A DNA stretch of 60,455 nucleotides from Acidobacteriaceae bacterium (GCA_027307045.1 DAHUXR010000013.1:1-60455), one strand, 5' to 3'; positions 45,889 through 55,409 are shown, numbered from the stretch's first letter. Numbers and translations: made by a program. The notes: generated by a model not told the origin, from the sequence alone.

Positions 45889-47643
45889 ATGGAAATCGAC
45901 AAAATGGAGACAATTGCACGGTCACAAGTAGCTAAAAGATATCAACTTGTAACCGAGGAGAAAGCGGGAGGAGCCACATACACCCCGCATCTCCTGGCCG
46001 ATTTTGTTGCAGAGAAAATCGTAAGTTGCGCCCGTTTCGAAACCAAGAATACCATCCGGGTACTTGATCCGGCAGTCGGTGACGGCGAGCTACTCTTGAG
46101 TCTTTTGACCAGGCTGTGCACTCATCCACAACGACCTATCGAAGTTCATGGTTTCGATACCGACGAGGAGGCTATATGCGAGGCGAGGCGTAGAATTTCT
46201 GCGTCCTTTCCTCAGGTAACCCTGCAACTCGAGGTAGGAAGCTTTCTTGAATTCGTGCTCGAGCAGGGTGGTGTTTCGGCTACGTCGACCTTATTCGCGC
46301 CCCGCGAGACCGAACGCTTTGACCTTATTATTGCCAATCCACCGTATGTCCGTACACAGATCATGGGGGCCGATCAAGCTCAGGAGTTGGCTAGCGCTTT
46401 CGGTCTTTCTGGGAGAGTTGACCTCTATCATGCCTTTTTGATCGGCATGGCTCAGGTTCTGCGACCCGGTGGTACGGCTGGCATTATCGTTTCGAACCGC
46501 TTCATGACCACAAAGGGTGGCGCCGGTGTCCGCGCCGCTCTGAGAAATCGTTTTTCGCTTCGGCATATCTGGGACTTGGGCGATACCAAGCTTTTCAATG
46601 CTGCAGTCCTACCCGCAGTGATTCTGGCTAATGGCCGCAACGGCGTCGCTTCTGCCGTGCCTGAATTTAGCTCGATCTACGAAACGACCGAGCCAGCCAT
46701 AAATGAAGCAGCCAATCCCCTTGCCGCACTTGCAATAACTGGCCCCATTTCGATTTCCGACGGACGCCGATTCCGCGTTCAGCATGGCACCCTCGACGGT
46801 TCGGGGGCACCGGGCGACGTTTGGCGTCTTGCGACAGACAGCAGTGATGCTTGGCTAGCAACTGTCAGGAATCACACATGGAGTTCTTTCAAAAATATCG
46901 GAAAAATTCGCGTTGGCGTTAAGACCTGTGCGGACCATGTCTTCATTCGAAGCGACTGGGAAAATATGGAGCAGGAGCGGCCGGAACTTCTGCGCCCTGT
47001 CACCACTCATCATATCGCCGGACGTTTCCGGGCGGTCTCATCAAAGAAGCAACGCTTAATTCTTTATCCTCACGAGACCGTCCAAAAGCAACGTCAGGCT
47101 ATAGATTTGACTCGCTACCCGAAGACACGGACTTATCTCGAAACGCACCGTGCGACCCTTGAGGGGCGAACCTACGTTATCGAAGGAGGTCGCCTTTGGT
47201 ACGAGATATGGGTTCCTCAAGATCCGGAAAGCTGGGCCGCACCCAAACTTGTTTTTAAAGATATCTCGGAGCGTCCGACTTTCTGGCTCGATTTGGACGG
47301 CACTGTCGTTAATGGGGATTGTTATTGGCTAACATGCGACCATCCCGATCAGGAAGACCTCCTGTGGCTTGCGGCAGCTGTGGCAAACTCTACATTTGCC
47401 GAAACATTTTACGATCATCGCTTCAACAACAAGCTGTATGCCCGTCGTCGCCGATTCATCACGCAGTATGTGGAACAGTTTCCCTTACCAAATCCGGAAA
47501 CAGCCCTAGCTCGCAGCATCGTCGCGGATGCCAAAGCTATGTATGAAGCCGCAGGTTCCTTTGCCGGTCAGGCTTTAGAAGCCAAGCTTGACCGCTCCGT
47601 ATGGCGAGCATTCGGCCTATTGATCGAAGAAGTCGGTCGGTAG
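45889..47643 (+). CDS. Type II DNA N6-adenine methyltransferase (Eco57I/TaqI-like)
   Basis: Transfers a methyl group from S-adenosylmethionine to adenine in a specific DNA site, protecting the host from the neighbouring endonuclease. 584 residues: SAM-binding motif I DPAVGDGE at 60-67, catalytic motif IV NPPY at 150-153 (class gamma order), then a C-terminal target-recognition half of TaqI type (FKNIGKIRVGVKTCADHVFI, then ELLRPVTTHHIAGRF). ATG 45889 is preceded by AGGGAAT at a long distance; ATG 45904 is an alternative start. Base composition is visibly lower in GC than the neighbours, suggesting transfer. Its end overlaps the endonuclease gene by 27 bp. Confidence 0.9.
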   Translation: MEIDKMETIARSQVAKRYQLVTEEKAGGATYTPHLLADFVAEKIVSCARFETKNTIRVLDPAVGDGELLLSLLTRLCTHPQRPIEVHGFDTDEEAICEARRRISASFPQVTLQLEVGSFLEFVLEQGGVSATSTLFAPRETERFDLIIANPPYVRTQIMGADQAQELASAFGLSGRVDLYHAFLIGMAQVLRPGGTAGIIVSNRFMTTKGGAGVRAALRNRFSLRHIWDLGDTKLFNAAVLPAVILANGRNGVASAVPEFSSIYETTEPAINEAANPLAALAITGPISISDGRRFRVQHGTLDGSGAPGDVWRLATDSSDAWLATVRNHTWSSFKNIGKIRVGVKTCADHVFIRSDWENMEQERPELLRPVTTHHIAGRFRAVSSKKQRLILYPHETVQKQRQAIDLTRYPKTRTYLETHRATLEGRTYVIEGGRLWYEIWVPQDPESWAAPKLVFKDISERPTFWLDLDGTVVNGDCYWLTCDHPDQEDLLWLAAAVANSTFAETFYDHRFNNKLYARRRRFITQYVEQFPLPNPETALARSIVADAKAMYEAAGSFAGQALEAKLDRSVWRAFGLLIEEVGR

Positions 47644-48675
47644 TGGAATCTGCAACTTCGCATTGAGTACTTTGCCCTTAAATTGTGTGAAACGCCTGAA
47701 GAACGCCTCGCCCGTCGTCAGAAAGAGATGTGTCAACCTCACCTGTCCCGCATCAATACCCGCATAGAAGACAGCGTATCGCACGTCACAGTGCCTAATT
47801 TGTTTTTCCCTGATCATGGGCACGTCAAGTATTTCTGTGCTATCTGGCCTAACGAGACCAAGATCAATAGTTGGTGACGTTTGTAGCTTTATCTCCAAAA
47901 GCTGGTGACGGACATCGGGGAACTGTCCGTCGTCTTGATAGCTTGCATAGCCGAGCGCTGCACACACTAGACGATGTAACGCCGCGCCTCGATTTCGCTC
48001 CTGGTCGATGCCAGCATCAGCGAAACTCTGCCCAATCAGCCGCGAAAGACGCTCAAAAACAGCTCGGATTGTCAGCAATTCGCCTGCTTGCGGGTGTTTT
48101 ATGGGCGTTGCGACGGCACTAAGATCAACCTCCGGTGTCACAAATGGCGCAAGTAGCGGCGTGTCGGTTGACGCAATTAGTTCCGTGCTATCCGTCCCTG
48201 GGATGCATCGGGCTTGATATTTACTAGTCAAAGTCCCTGTTGAATCGAGCATCGCCAAAGCTTCGCCGGTTACGACTCTTACCCGTATGACAACATCATT
48301 CCCCGAAATTCGGATCAGCACATATCGCCGCGTTGCTGACAATTCTTCGTTCCACACCTGGAGGTTATTGGATTTCTGCACGTACGTATCGAAGATTTGT
48401 CCAGGGAATCGAGGCTGAGTTTTTCGGAATGACTTCGGCACCGGATACCCCAGCACATGGCAAACCTTCTCTTTTATCACCTTCGAGCGGGTACGAAGCG
48501 GCAAACCCGCCAGTGACAATCCGCGCAACCCCGCGTCAAGCAAAGCTTGGAGTTCAGGCGTTGGGATCCATAGTGTCGGATCGCCAATTTTAATCGGGTC
48601 GTAGATTGTCAAATCGCTTCGGCGGATCTCTTCGACAAACCTCTGAGGGTCAACAGGGGCTTTATTCGTTGCCAT
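47617..48675 (-). CDS. Type II restriction endonuclease, PD-(D/E)xK-like
   Basis: 352 residues from ATG 48675. The likely active site is FPDVRHQLLEIKLQ, giving Asp254, Glu261 and Lys263 in PD-x6-ExK order. The N-terminal 200 residues probably include the recognition part. No named family is assigned. It is convergent with the methyltransferase gene and overlaps it by 27 bp; on its other side it starts 14 bp before the end of the XRE gene, so controller and nuclease are translationally linked. Restriction activity is inferred from motif plus context. Confidence 0.75.
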   Translation of the reverse strand: MATNKAPVDPQRFVEEIRRSDLTIYDPIKIGDPTLWIPTPELQALLDAGLRGLSLAGLPLRTRSKVIKEKVCHVLGYPVPKSFRKTQPRFPGQIFDTYVQKSNNLQVWNEELSATRRYVLIRISGNDVVIRVRVVTGEALAMLDSTGTLTSKYQARCIPGTDSTELIASTDTPLLAPFVTPEVDLSAVATPIKHPQAGELLTIRAVFERLSRLIGQSFADAGIDQERNRGAALHRLVCAALGYASYQDDGQFPDVRHQLLEIKLQTSPTIDLGLVRPDSTEILDVPMIREKQIRHCDVRYAVFYAGIDAGQVRLTHLFLTTGEAFFRRFTQFKGKVLNAKLQIPLPTDFFDQ

Positions 48676-48910
48676 GGCTTCTCGGTGTGAGTAGTACGGG
48701 TACTGACACACCAAGCGCGAACTCTAGGACTTCAAGAGAACGGAGCATCACATTGCGTTCACCCCGTTCAACCGCTCCAACATAGGTTCTGTGAAGTCCA
48801 CATCGTTCTTCCAACGCTTCTTGAGATAATCGCCTTGCTAGTCTGTAAGTGCGGAGACTCGCAGCCAAGATCGGAATTAATCGTTTGCCTGTGCGTATCT
48901 CTTTTGCCAT
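48662..48910 (-). CDS. XRE-family controller (C) protein of the restriction-modification system
   Basis: 82-residue helix-turn-helix protein: LAASLRTYRLARRLSQEALEERCGLHRTYVGAVERGERN, the length and layout of restriction-modification C proteins that time endonuclease expression. It overlaps the endonuclease start by 14 bp. A 12-bp palindrome AGTCT-AC-AGACT lies 64 bp upstream and could be its operator. Confidence 0.82.
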   Translation of the reverse strand: MAKEIRTGKRLIPILAASLRTYRLARRLSQEALEERCGLHRTYVGAVERGERNVMLRSLEVLEFALGVSVPVLLTPRSHGNE

Positions 48911-49296
48911 TGATTTCCGAGAACTCGTTGGGTAAAGCGTGTCCCTTGCATAATTGACGAACTGATGCCTCTGAGTCTACAGACTTGGAGTAGCATGGCA
49001 GATACCTCTCCCCCGCGCCTTCGCCTGGATTATTCATGAGAAAAAGGCTGGACTTGCCCGAACCATTGCCAAACGCAGTTTTTTGCCCGAATACCAATTC
49101 TGGCTTTCGACACTTTGTCATTTTCCAGAGATGCACAAAATGTGGCTAAACTCGGCATTCTGAGCGGTCTTCACGCGATTTTCATGAAAAGTCATGAATT
49201 AAGCAGGTTCGCCGGTGGTCTTCTTTGATTTTGTGCAGCGGCGGGGCTGTACGGCAAATCTTCACCACGGATGACACGCGTCTCGGCGATGAATCT
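48911..49296. other. Intergenic region after the restriction-modification module
   Basis: 386 bp holding the controller promoter region and, near 49256-49290, a CACCACGGATGACACG segment like the dispersed repeat elsewhere in the window. No short gene is supported. Confidence 0.4.
48974..48985. promoter_or_regulatory. Candidate C-box palindrome
   Basis: AGTCTACAGACT, a perfect 5-bp inverted repeat with 2-bp spacer, upstream of the XRE controller. The symmetry resembles C-boxes (GACT-N3-AGTC), but the spacing differs. Confidence 0.35.
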
Positions 49297-49908
49297 TCAA
49301 GATCCCCAACGGTAGGCGTCCTTTTGCTCCAGGCCCACAAACTGCAACACGCGGCACGCAAATTGGTGCGCCATCTCTTCAAAACTCTTTGGCTGGTTAT
49401 AAAACGTGGGGATCAGCGGATAGATGGTGGCACCGGCTTCCGCGGCCCAGTCCATGTTGCGGATGTGCACGCGGTTCAGCGGAGTCTCGCGCGTGCACAG
49501 CACCAGCGGGCGCTTCTCTTTCAGGCAGACATCGGCGGCGCGGTCGATCAGGTTGCCGGCCAGCCCGTGAGCAACTCTGGCCAGAGTTCCCATGCTGCAA
49601 GGAATCACGATCATGGCATGCGTCGGGTAAGAGCCGCTGGCTATGTTCGCGCCAATGTCGTCATTATTCTGCGCCTGTATCTTCTCGGATTTCTTCCGGA
49701 GCAACTGCTGCACAAGATTATTGCGTCCCTTGATGTCAAGTTCTTCGACAAAAACGCGCAGCGCGTTGTCTGACGCGATGAAATTGACTCTCTGCACTCG
49801 TTCGTCGCGCTCAAGCGTGAGCAGCAGCTCGCGCGTGAAGATCGCGCCGCTCGCTCCAGTGGCGGCTACCGTGAGTACATGGGCTGACGGATGTAACGGA
49901 TTCGGCAT
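49297..49908 (-). CDS. ubiX: UbiX-family flavin prenyltransferase
   Basis: Prenylates FMN using dimethylallyl phosphate to make the cofactor of UbiD-type decarboxylases. 203 residues: AATGASGAIFTRELLLTL flavin-binding N-terminus, SGSYPTHAMIVIPCSMGTLARVAHGLAGNLIDRAAD core, and VLCTRETPLNRVHIRNM. No ubiD gene lies in the window. It is divergent from the ChaN-like gene. Confidence 0.94.
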   Translation of the reverse strand: MPNPLHPSAHVLTVAATGASGAIFTRELLLTLERDERVQRVNFIASDNALRVFVEELDIKGRNNLVQQLLRKKSEKIQAQNNDDIGANIASGSYPTHAMIVIPCSMGTLARVAHGLAGNLIDRAADVCLKEKRPLVLCTRETPLNRVHIRNMDWAAEAGATIYPLIPTFYNQPKSFEEMAHQFACRVLQFVGLEQKDAYRWGS

Positions 49909-50002
49909 CTAAGGGTGTAAGGTCTGGGGTACAGAGTAATGCAAACAGACTAATAGTAATTGATAGGGAGGTGCCTGCGCTGAAGTCAAGCCAGGCTACT
50001 TC

Positions 50003-51685
50003 ATGGGCAGTGGTTTCTCAATTCGGGCCCGGCGCAGGACAGCGGCGCAGCAGCTTGCATTGCTACAGGTGAAGCGCGAAATCAGCGCCACCGATCCGCA
50101 CGGCCGCCTGAAATATGTTCGTGACTTCACTGAAGCCTTTCGCGATTACCTCCGCGCTCTTACCGATACCGAATTCAAGCAGCAGTGCTCTACCGCCGAC
50201 ATCCTTTTAGTGGGCGATTATCACGCTCTTGCCGCGTCGCAGGATTTTGCCGCGTCATTCATCGGGCAATTGGCCCAGAACGAGCGCAACGAGCGTCCGG
50301 TGGTGCTGGCGCTGGAGATGGCTTTCAGCCGCGACCAATATGTTCTGGACGAATGGCTGCGCGGTGAAATCGGAGAAGACGAACTTCGCGCGGGCATACG
50401 CTATGACGCGGAATGGGGCTATGACTGGGAGCCGTTCGCCCGCCTGCTGCGCCAGGCCAGGAAGCACGGCTGCCCGGTCTATGGAATTGATCTGAAGCCG
50501 CGCGGCAACATGCGCAAGATCGGCGCGCGTGACCGCCACGCCGCTGCGCAGATCGCGCAGATTCGCCGGGCGCATCCTGAAGCGCGCGTGCTTACGCTGT
50601 TTGGCGAAGCGCATCTGGCTCCGCAACATTTGCCGCACTGGCTGCGCTTATTGCGGCCGCGCGATCGCGTGCTCACCGTGCTGCAGAACCTCGACGAGCT
50701 TTACTGGAAGGCCGCGGGCGAACTGAGTGACAGCGTTCACGGCGTCCAGGTGAGTGACGACGTGCTCTGCGTCTTTAACGCTACGCCTCTGGAAAAATAC
50801 GAGAGCTACCGCATCTACATCGGCAAGTGGCGTACCCAGCCGAACCAGCCCGACCTTGCGCCCACGTTCTATAACCTCGTCGATACGTTCATGCGCTCGA
50901 TGGGACTGGAACAATATTCGCCGGTTACTGGCAGCCACTCCAGCGCTTTGATTGAAGACTATCCGGAAGTTTATTTGCGTCCTGGCGCAAAGGATTTTGA
51001 AAAGCTGCTGGCGCGCAAAGAGATTCCCGCCGCCGAGCGGCGTCCCGTGCTGGAGAAGCTGCGGCAGCAAGGCTGCGTTTATTCGCCCAGGCACAATCTG
51101 CTGCTGATCAAGCGCTTTCAGCTCGCAAACGCCGCTGAGGAAGCCGTGCGTTTTGTCCAGTATGAGTGCCGTGGCGCAGCTTGTTCGAATGGGCCCTGGG
51201 CCGGCAGTTCACACCAGGACCAGTTTTATTTTGACGTGATTGAGCGCGCCTTTATTACGTTTGGGGCGCGCGTTCTGCTGCCTCATTATCCGGTCATGCG
51301 CCAGCACGATTTCCGCGCGCTCAGCAGCCAGCCACGCGACGCCGCAAAAATCCACAAGGCATTCGGCGCCCGCGAGCATCGCGAGATGATTGAATTTCTT
51401 GTGCTCCACAAAGAAGCTGAAGGGCACGCGCGCCTGCGGTCAGAGCTGCCGCGGGTGATTGCCACCGGCATTGCATCGAGTGGCAACAAGCGCGAGTTCC
51501 TGGTCCGGCACCTTGGCGCCATGCTCGGCGCGGAGATGCATGAGGCGTACCTGGCGGGGTCGATGAGCAAGAGCTTCCTGCGGTCTCTCTTCTTCCGCAA
51601 GATCCATCTGCCCGGCGTGGCCAAGAAGACGTACTTTGAACTGGCGCGACGCGTGAATCCCTCGCAGGGGAAACTCTTCTCTTAG
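50003..51685 (+). CDS. ChaN/Tiki-like domain protein
   Basis: 560 residues, ATG 50003 with no good ribosome-binding site. The central part (about 60-240) is a ChaN-like domain of the haem-uptake/Tiki (EreA/ChaN) superfamily: [62 protein letters not shown]. Conserved His and Glu residues in GDYHA, LALEM and GEAHLA fit a metal or haem site. No lipobox or signal is visible, so it is likely cytoplasmic, unlike ChaN. The C-terminal 300 residues match no family I know. Confidence 0.72.
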   Translation: MGSGFSIRARRRTAAQQLALLQVKREISATDPHGRLKYVRDFTEAFRDYLRALTDTEFKQQCSTADILLVGDYHALAASQDFAASFIGQLAQNERNERPVVLALEMAFSRDQYVLDEWLRGEIGEDELRAGIRYDAEWGYDWEPFARLLRQARKHGCPVYGIDLKPRGNMRKIGARDRHAAAQIAQIRRAHPEARVLTLFGEAHLAPQHLPHWLRLLRPRDRVLTVLQNLDELYWKAAGELSDSVHGVQVSDDVLCVFNATPLEKYESYRIYIGKWRTQPNQPDLAPTFYNLVDTFMRSMGLEQYSPVTGSHSSALIEDYPEVYLRPGAKDFEKLLARKEIPAAERRPVLEKLRQQGCVYSPRHNLLLIKRFQLANAAEEAVRFVQYECRGAACSNGPWAGSSHQDQFYFDVIERAFITFGARVLLPHYPVMRQHDFRALSSQPRDAAKIHKAFGAREHREMIEFLVLHKEAEGHARLRSELPRVIATGIASSGNKREFLVRHLGAMLGAEMHEAYLAGSMSKSFLRSLFFRKIHLPGVAKKTYFELARRVNPSQGKLFS

Positions 51686-51697
51686 TTTTTCTGTAAT

Positions 51698-51796
51698 CCC
51701 GAACGCAAAGCGTGAGGGAACCCTCTGCCCTCCATCATGTTTGGGTACAATTCATAGTTCGAATAGCGATCCCTCACCCGCTGCGCGGGATTCGGG
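51698..51796. repeat. About 100-bp element with inverted ends before larB
   Basis: CCCGAA (51698-51703) and GTGAGGGA (51712-51719) are repeated in inverse as TCCCTCAC (51770-51777) and TTCGGG (51791-51796). It may be a REP or MITE-like intergenic repeat, or a long-range hairpin in the larB leader. Confidence 0.5.
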
Positions 51797-51821
51797 TCAG
51801 AAAAACAGACTTCAGAAAAGC

Positions 51822-52568
51822 ATGGATACTGCCACTCTCCGCAAACTGCTCCAGGATGTCCGCAACGGCACCGTCTCACCCGATGACGCCGTTGCTCGCA
51901 TGCGGCATATGCCTTTTGAGGACCTTGGTTTCGCCAAGATTGACCATCATCGACGCGTGCGCTCTGGCATGCCGGAGGTAATTTTTGGCCAGGGTAAAAC
52001 GCCTGCGCAGGTAGCAAGGATTTTCAAGAGCATGGCGGCGCAGGGCGGCAATGTGCTGGCGACGAAAGCCACGGCAGAGCATTTTCGCGCCGTCAAAAAA
52101 CTGGTCCGCAAAGCCGAGTACCGGGAGTTGGCGCGTGCCATCGTTCTGCAACAGGATGCCGCGAACTACGGGAAAGGCACTGTGGTGATCATCTCGGCCG
52201 GAACCAGCGACATTCCTGTGGCGGAAGAAGCCCTGGTCACGGCGGAAATCATGGGCAATGAAGTGGCGCATCTATATGACGTGGGCGTGGCGGGGATACA
52301 TCGGTTGCTGGCAGGCCGGGAAATTTTTGACAAGGCCCGGGTGATTATCGTCTGCGCCGGCATGGAAGGCGCGTTGCCGAGTGTGGTTGGCGGCCTGGCG
52401 CGGGTGCCGGTTATCGCTGTGCCAACCAGCGTTGGCTATGGCGCGTCATTCAACGGCCTGGCAGCCCTGCTGGGCATGCTGAATTCCTGCGCTTCCAACG
52501 TGAGCGTCGTGAATATCGACAACGGCTTTGGCGCGGGCTACGTTGCGTCCATGATTAACCGCCTTTAA
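51822..52568 (+). CDS. larB: Nickel pincer cofactor biosynthesis protein LarB
   Basis: LarB carboxylates nicotinic acid adenine dinucleotide as the first step of the nickel-pincer cofactor of lactate racemase-type enzymes. 248 residues from ATG 51822. The PurE-like C-terminal half shows [47 protein letters not shown] and [20 protein letters not shown]. larC, larE and larA are not in the window, so it is isolated or its partners lie elsewhere. Confidence 0.93.
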   Translation: MDTATLRKLLQDVRNGTVSPDDAVARMRHMPFEDLGFAKIDHHRRVRSGMPEVIFGQGKTPAQVARIFKSMAAQGGNVLATKATAEHFRAVKKLVRKAEYRELARAIVLQQDAANYGKGTVVIISAGTSDIPVAEEALVTAEIMGNEVAHLYDVGVAGIHRLLAGREIFDKARVIIVCAGMEGALPSVVGGLARVPVIAVPTSVGYGASFNGLAALLGMLNSCASNVSVVNIDNGFGAGYVASMINRL

Positions 52569-52798
52569 TCGTAAACGCGATGACACGCGTCACACTGTCT
52601 AGTGACCGCCATCAAAGGTGAAAAAGCAGCTCCGTTCATAAAATGTGACGTAAAGCAAGAAATACATTTACATTTCAACACTATTTTTTGTGCAACGTAC
52701 GAAATTTGGTTGGCGTCTTACTGGCAGGTGTAAAATTTGCAAGTGAATGAGGGCCTGCGGACCTTCCGAAAGGGATCTTCTCCCCAGCCGAGGCACAC
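52569..52798 (+). promoter_or_regulatory. Region upstream of the RaiA-sigma fusion operon
   Basis: 230 bp with an AT-rich stretch (TACATTTCAACACTATTTTTTG near 52667) and a TAAAAT -10-like element near 52732; the -35 is uncertain. A sigma-54 site was looked for and not found. The start codon at 52799 has no strong purine-rich site close by (CCGAGGCACAC). Confidence 0.4.
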
Positions 52799-53905
52799 AT
52801 GAATGTTCACGTCAGCTACAAGCCAGGCAAGACGCCCGATATTGAACGCGAATTCAAGCATCAAATACAAAAACTGGAACCGCGACTGCAAGTTTTTAAG
52901 CCTGATCTAGTGCATCTGTACGCAACGTTGGAACCGGACAACGACCGCGGCATAAGCGCGTCACTGAACCTGCGATTACCCTCAGGACAGATGGCAGTGC
53001 AGCGCTCGGAGAAGAACGCTTTAGCGGCGATCAAATCCGCTTTCGCCGACTTAATCTCCCAGGTGACGAAACACAAAGAGCTGCTGCGCGGCCACTGGAC
53101 GCGGAAATCTTTGCGGCGAGCAGGCCGTGAGCGGCTTACGCAAATGCCAATTCCCGCCGAGGCCGCCCCTGCGCGCGGCAATGGGAAAACGCACACCCAG
53201 GCACATCGGCCCGTCACTTCGCCGATCCGTCAGCCAGCGGCACAGACCGATAGCGCTGCCGTGGCAGATGTCGAGCTATGGCTGAGCGCCAACCTGCGCA
53301 AGCTCGAAGAGTTCATCGACCAGGAACTACGTTTCCAGGTTGAATCGGACAAGATCCGTGAAGACCAGATCACGCGTGAAGAAGTGATCGATGAGGTGAT
53401 CGTCAGCGCGCTTTCGCATGAAGGCGGCAAGCGAGAGCTGCTGTCGCCAGAAAGCTGGTTTCATCGCCTCGCTCTGCAGGCCATCCGACGGCTGATCCAT
53501 GACAACGCCGATACGGCCACCATCTCACTGGACGCGCCGGCCGGAATTCAAAACGTGACTGGCAGTGACGAGAGTGTGCTGCAGTACCACCAGCCCGATG
53601 ACAGCCTGCCGGAAGAAAGCGTTATCCGCGATGAGAGTGTGCGCACGCCGGAAGAGATCATGGCCGGCGACGAAATGGTGGCGCAACTGGACCTTGTTTT
53701 GGGCGGCGTGAAGGCGGGTGATCGCGAAGCTTTTGTGCTGTACACGCTGGAAGGTTTTACGGTGGATGAAATCTCGCGTCTGGCGGGGCGTTCCGCGGAA
53801 CAGGTACGCCAGTCCATTCACGACGCGCGGGCCCATATCCAGCAAAAGTTACCAACGCAGAACCAGCTCAGGAAAAGTCTTCTTCATCATTCCCGGGTTG
53901 CGTAA
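52799..53905 (+). CDS. RaiA/HPF-like domain fused to sigma70-type regions 2 and 4
   Basis: 368 residues. Residues 1-105 look like a ribosome hibernation factor (RaiA/HPF) fold: VHVSYKPG, VHLYATLEPDNDRG, ASLNLRLPSGQM, ALAAIKSAFADLISQVTKHKELLRG. Residues 105-155 are a basic Pro/Ala-rich linker. Residues 160-235 resemble sigma region 2 (LRKLEEFIDQELRFQ, REEVIDEVIVSALSH, SWFHRLALQAIRRLI). After an acidic linker, residues 290-352 match sigma70 region 4 type 2: REAFVLYTLEGFTVDEISRLAGRS, AEQVRQSIHDARAHI. It lies 26 bp upstream of the eRF1-like gene. A ribosome-binding factor that also has a transcription-type domain is unusual; alternatively region 4 serves as an anti-sigma-like or protein-binding module. 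Confidence 0.72.
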   Translation: MNVHVSYKPGKTPDIEREFKHQIQKLEPRLQVFKPDLVHLYATLEPDNDRGISASLNLRLPSGQMAVQRSEKNALAAIKSAFADLISQVTKHKELLRGHWTRKSLRRAGRERLTQMPIPAEAAPARGNGKTHTQAHRPVTSPIRQPAAQTDSAAVADVELWLSANLRKLEEFIDQELRFQVESDKIREDQITREEVIDEVIVSALSHEGGKRELLSPESWFHRLALQAIRRLIHDNADTATISLDAPAGIQNVTGSDESVLQYHQPDDSLPEESVIRDESVRTPEEIMAGDEMVAQLDLVLGGVKAGDREAFVLYTLEGFTVDEISRLAGRSAEQVRQSIHDARAHIQQKLPTQNQLRKSLLHHSRVA

Positions 53906-53931
53906 CGGAAAACACATAAGGAGATCCGCGC

Positions 53932-55104
53932 ATGATTACGCGTGAAGAAATTCGTCAGCTGGCACAGTTTGAATCGCCGGCGGGATGCGCCATCAGTTTT
54001 TATTTTCAGCCACAGACCCCCCAAAATAAATCGCACCGTGAAGAAGCCATCATGGCCAAAGACCTGGTGCGCGATGCGCTGCGCAAGGCCGAGCGCAATG
54101 GCAACGATGCCGTCCTGCGCCAGGACCTGGAAAAGATATTGACGATTGCCGAAGGGCTGCATGGAAACCACTCGCGCGGGAAAGCGATTTTTGCCTGCCG
54201 CGAGCAGGGCATATGGCGTGAACTGGACATTCCTCCGCGCCCCGAGCCGTCGCAGATCACGGTGAACTCGCGCTTTCACCTGCGTCCGCTTGTGGACGCA
54301 AGATCCGGGCTGCCGCGCGCGTGCATTGCGCTGGTCAACCGCAGGAAAGCGCGCATCTTTGAATTGCAGGACACGGAAATCACGCAAAAGCCAGACCTGG
54401 AGTTTGGCCCTTCACCCGCGGTACCGCGCAGTGACGGCTTTCAAGGCTATGAAGCCGGCCATCGCGAGCGGCACGTAGAGAACACGACCATGCAGCATTT
54501 CAAGATGTTTGCAGAATCGCTGCTGATGCTGGCGCATCGCGACAAGTTCAATGCGCTGCTGATCGGATGCCAGGATGATTCATGGCCGGAAATCGAGTCG
54601 CAACTGCACAGCGATCTCAAGCAGAAGCTGCGCGGAAGGTTCCCCATTGACGTGCTTTCCGCTACGCCGGAAGATGTGCGCCAGCACGCCAGACGCATCC
54701 TGACAGAGTCGATGCTGACTGACCAGAAGGAACTAGTACGCGAAGTGATGGGTGAAGCGCACCGCAACGCGCGCGGCGCCGTTGGTTTAAAGCATGTGCT
54801 CAGCGCGCTGGAGCGGCAGGAGGTGCAGACGCTGCTGGTGCTGCGCGGCTTCAAGGCGGAAGCCGTTGAGTGCCCAAACTGCAAGCATCTGGATACGCGC
54901 ATGGTAAAGACCTGCGCGGTCTGCGCGCATGAGACGCGCGAAGTAACCGACGTTTCCGACGCGCTGGTGGATCTGGCGCTCCGCAACGGCGCCGATATCC
55001 GGTTTATTGATGGCGACCCCGACATGGAAAAGGCCGGGCACGTGGCCGCGCTGCTGAGGTTCCGGGCTGACCAGAACACGGCGGAGAAGAAAATGGCGGT
55101 GTAG
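53932..55104 (+). CDS. eRF1-like (baeRF) protein with zinc ribbon
   Basis: 390 residues, AAGGAGAT upstream. It belongs to the bacterial archaeo-eukaryotic release-factor group: an N-terminal domain, a middle domain (CIALVNRRKARIFELQD about 131-147, then the loop GFQGYEAGHRERHVEN at 169-184 where eRF1 has GGQ), and a C-terminal domain with the L7Ae-like segment ending in a zinc ribbon (Cys314, 317, 328, 331). The GGQ tripeptide is not present; the loop keeps only related residues, so peptide release is doubtful. Together with the preceding RaiA-sigma gene it suggests action on stalled or hibernating ribosomes. Confidence 0.8.
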   Translation: MITREEIRQLAQFESPAGCAISFYFQPQTPQNKSHREEAIMAKDLVRDALRKAERNGNDAVLRQDLEKILTIAEGLHGNHSRGKAIFACREQGIWRELDIPPRPEPSQITVNSRFHLRPLVDARSGLPRACIALVNRRKARIFELQDTEITQKPDLEFGPSPAVPRSDGFQGYEAGHRERHVENTTMQHFKMFAESLLMLAHRDKFNALLIGCQDDSWPEIESQLHSDLKQKLRGRFPIDVLSATPEDVRQHARRILTESMLTDQKELVREVMGEAHRNARGAVGLKHVLSALERQEVQTLLVLRGFKAEAVECPNCKHLDTRMVKTCAVCAHETREVTDVSDALVDLALRNGADIRFIDGDPDMEKAGHVAALLRFRADQNTAEKKMAV

Positions 55105-55409
55105 GTTTTTCCGAAGCCTCGAGCGAAGTGACGGCCTTTCTCGAAAGGAAAAGTCGCCGCGAATGCACGTGAAACATCCCTAATGAGCTCGACAACTTAG
55201 GCCACGTCTCGCGTGACAATGGCTCCTTCGTACCAGAGGCTGTGGCGGCCCCGTCGGCACTGATTTTCTCTTTTCCACCTCTTACCAAAATCCTCCAAAC
55301 GGAGAGTCAAAGAAGCGACATTCAGCGACCTTCTCCTGATGCCGGACTATGTCGCTTGGAACTCCACGCGGCATGTTCTAACTTGCAAATTGACAACCAC
55401 GAGGACGCC
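55105..55409. other. Intergenic region, no gene seen
   Basis: 305 bp between the baeRF gene and the next secreted protein. An in-frame extension of the downstream gene reaches 55242 but has no ribosome-binding site and would hide the signal peptide. No clear motif. Confidence 0.4.

Noticed and set aside
52725..52750. Sigma-54 promoter before the RaiA-sigma operon
   Set aside because: TGGCA and TTGCA are too far apart (GG to GC spacing is wrong).
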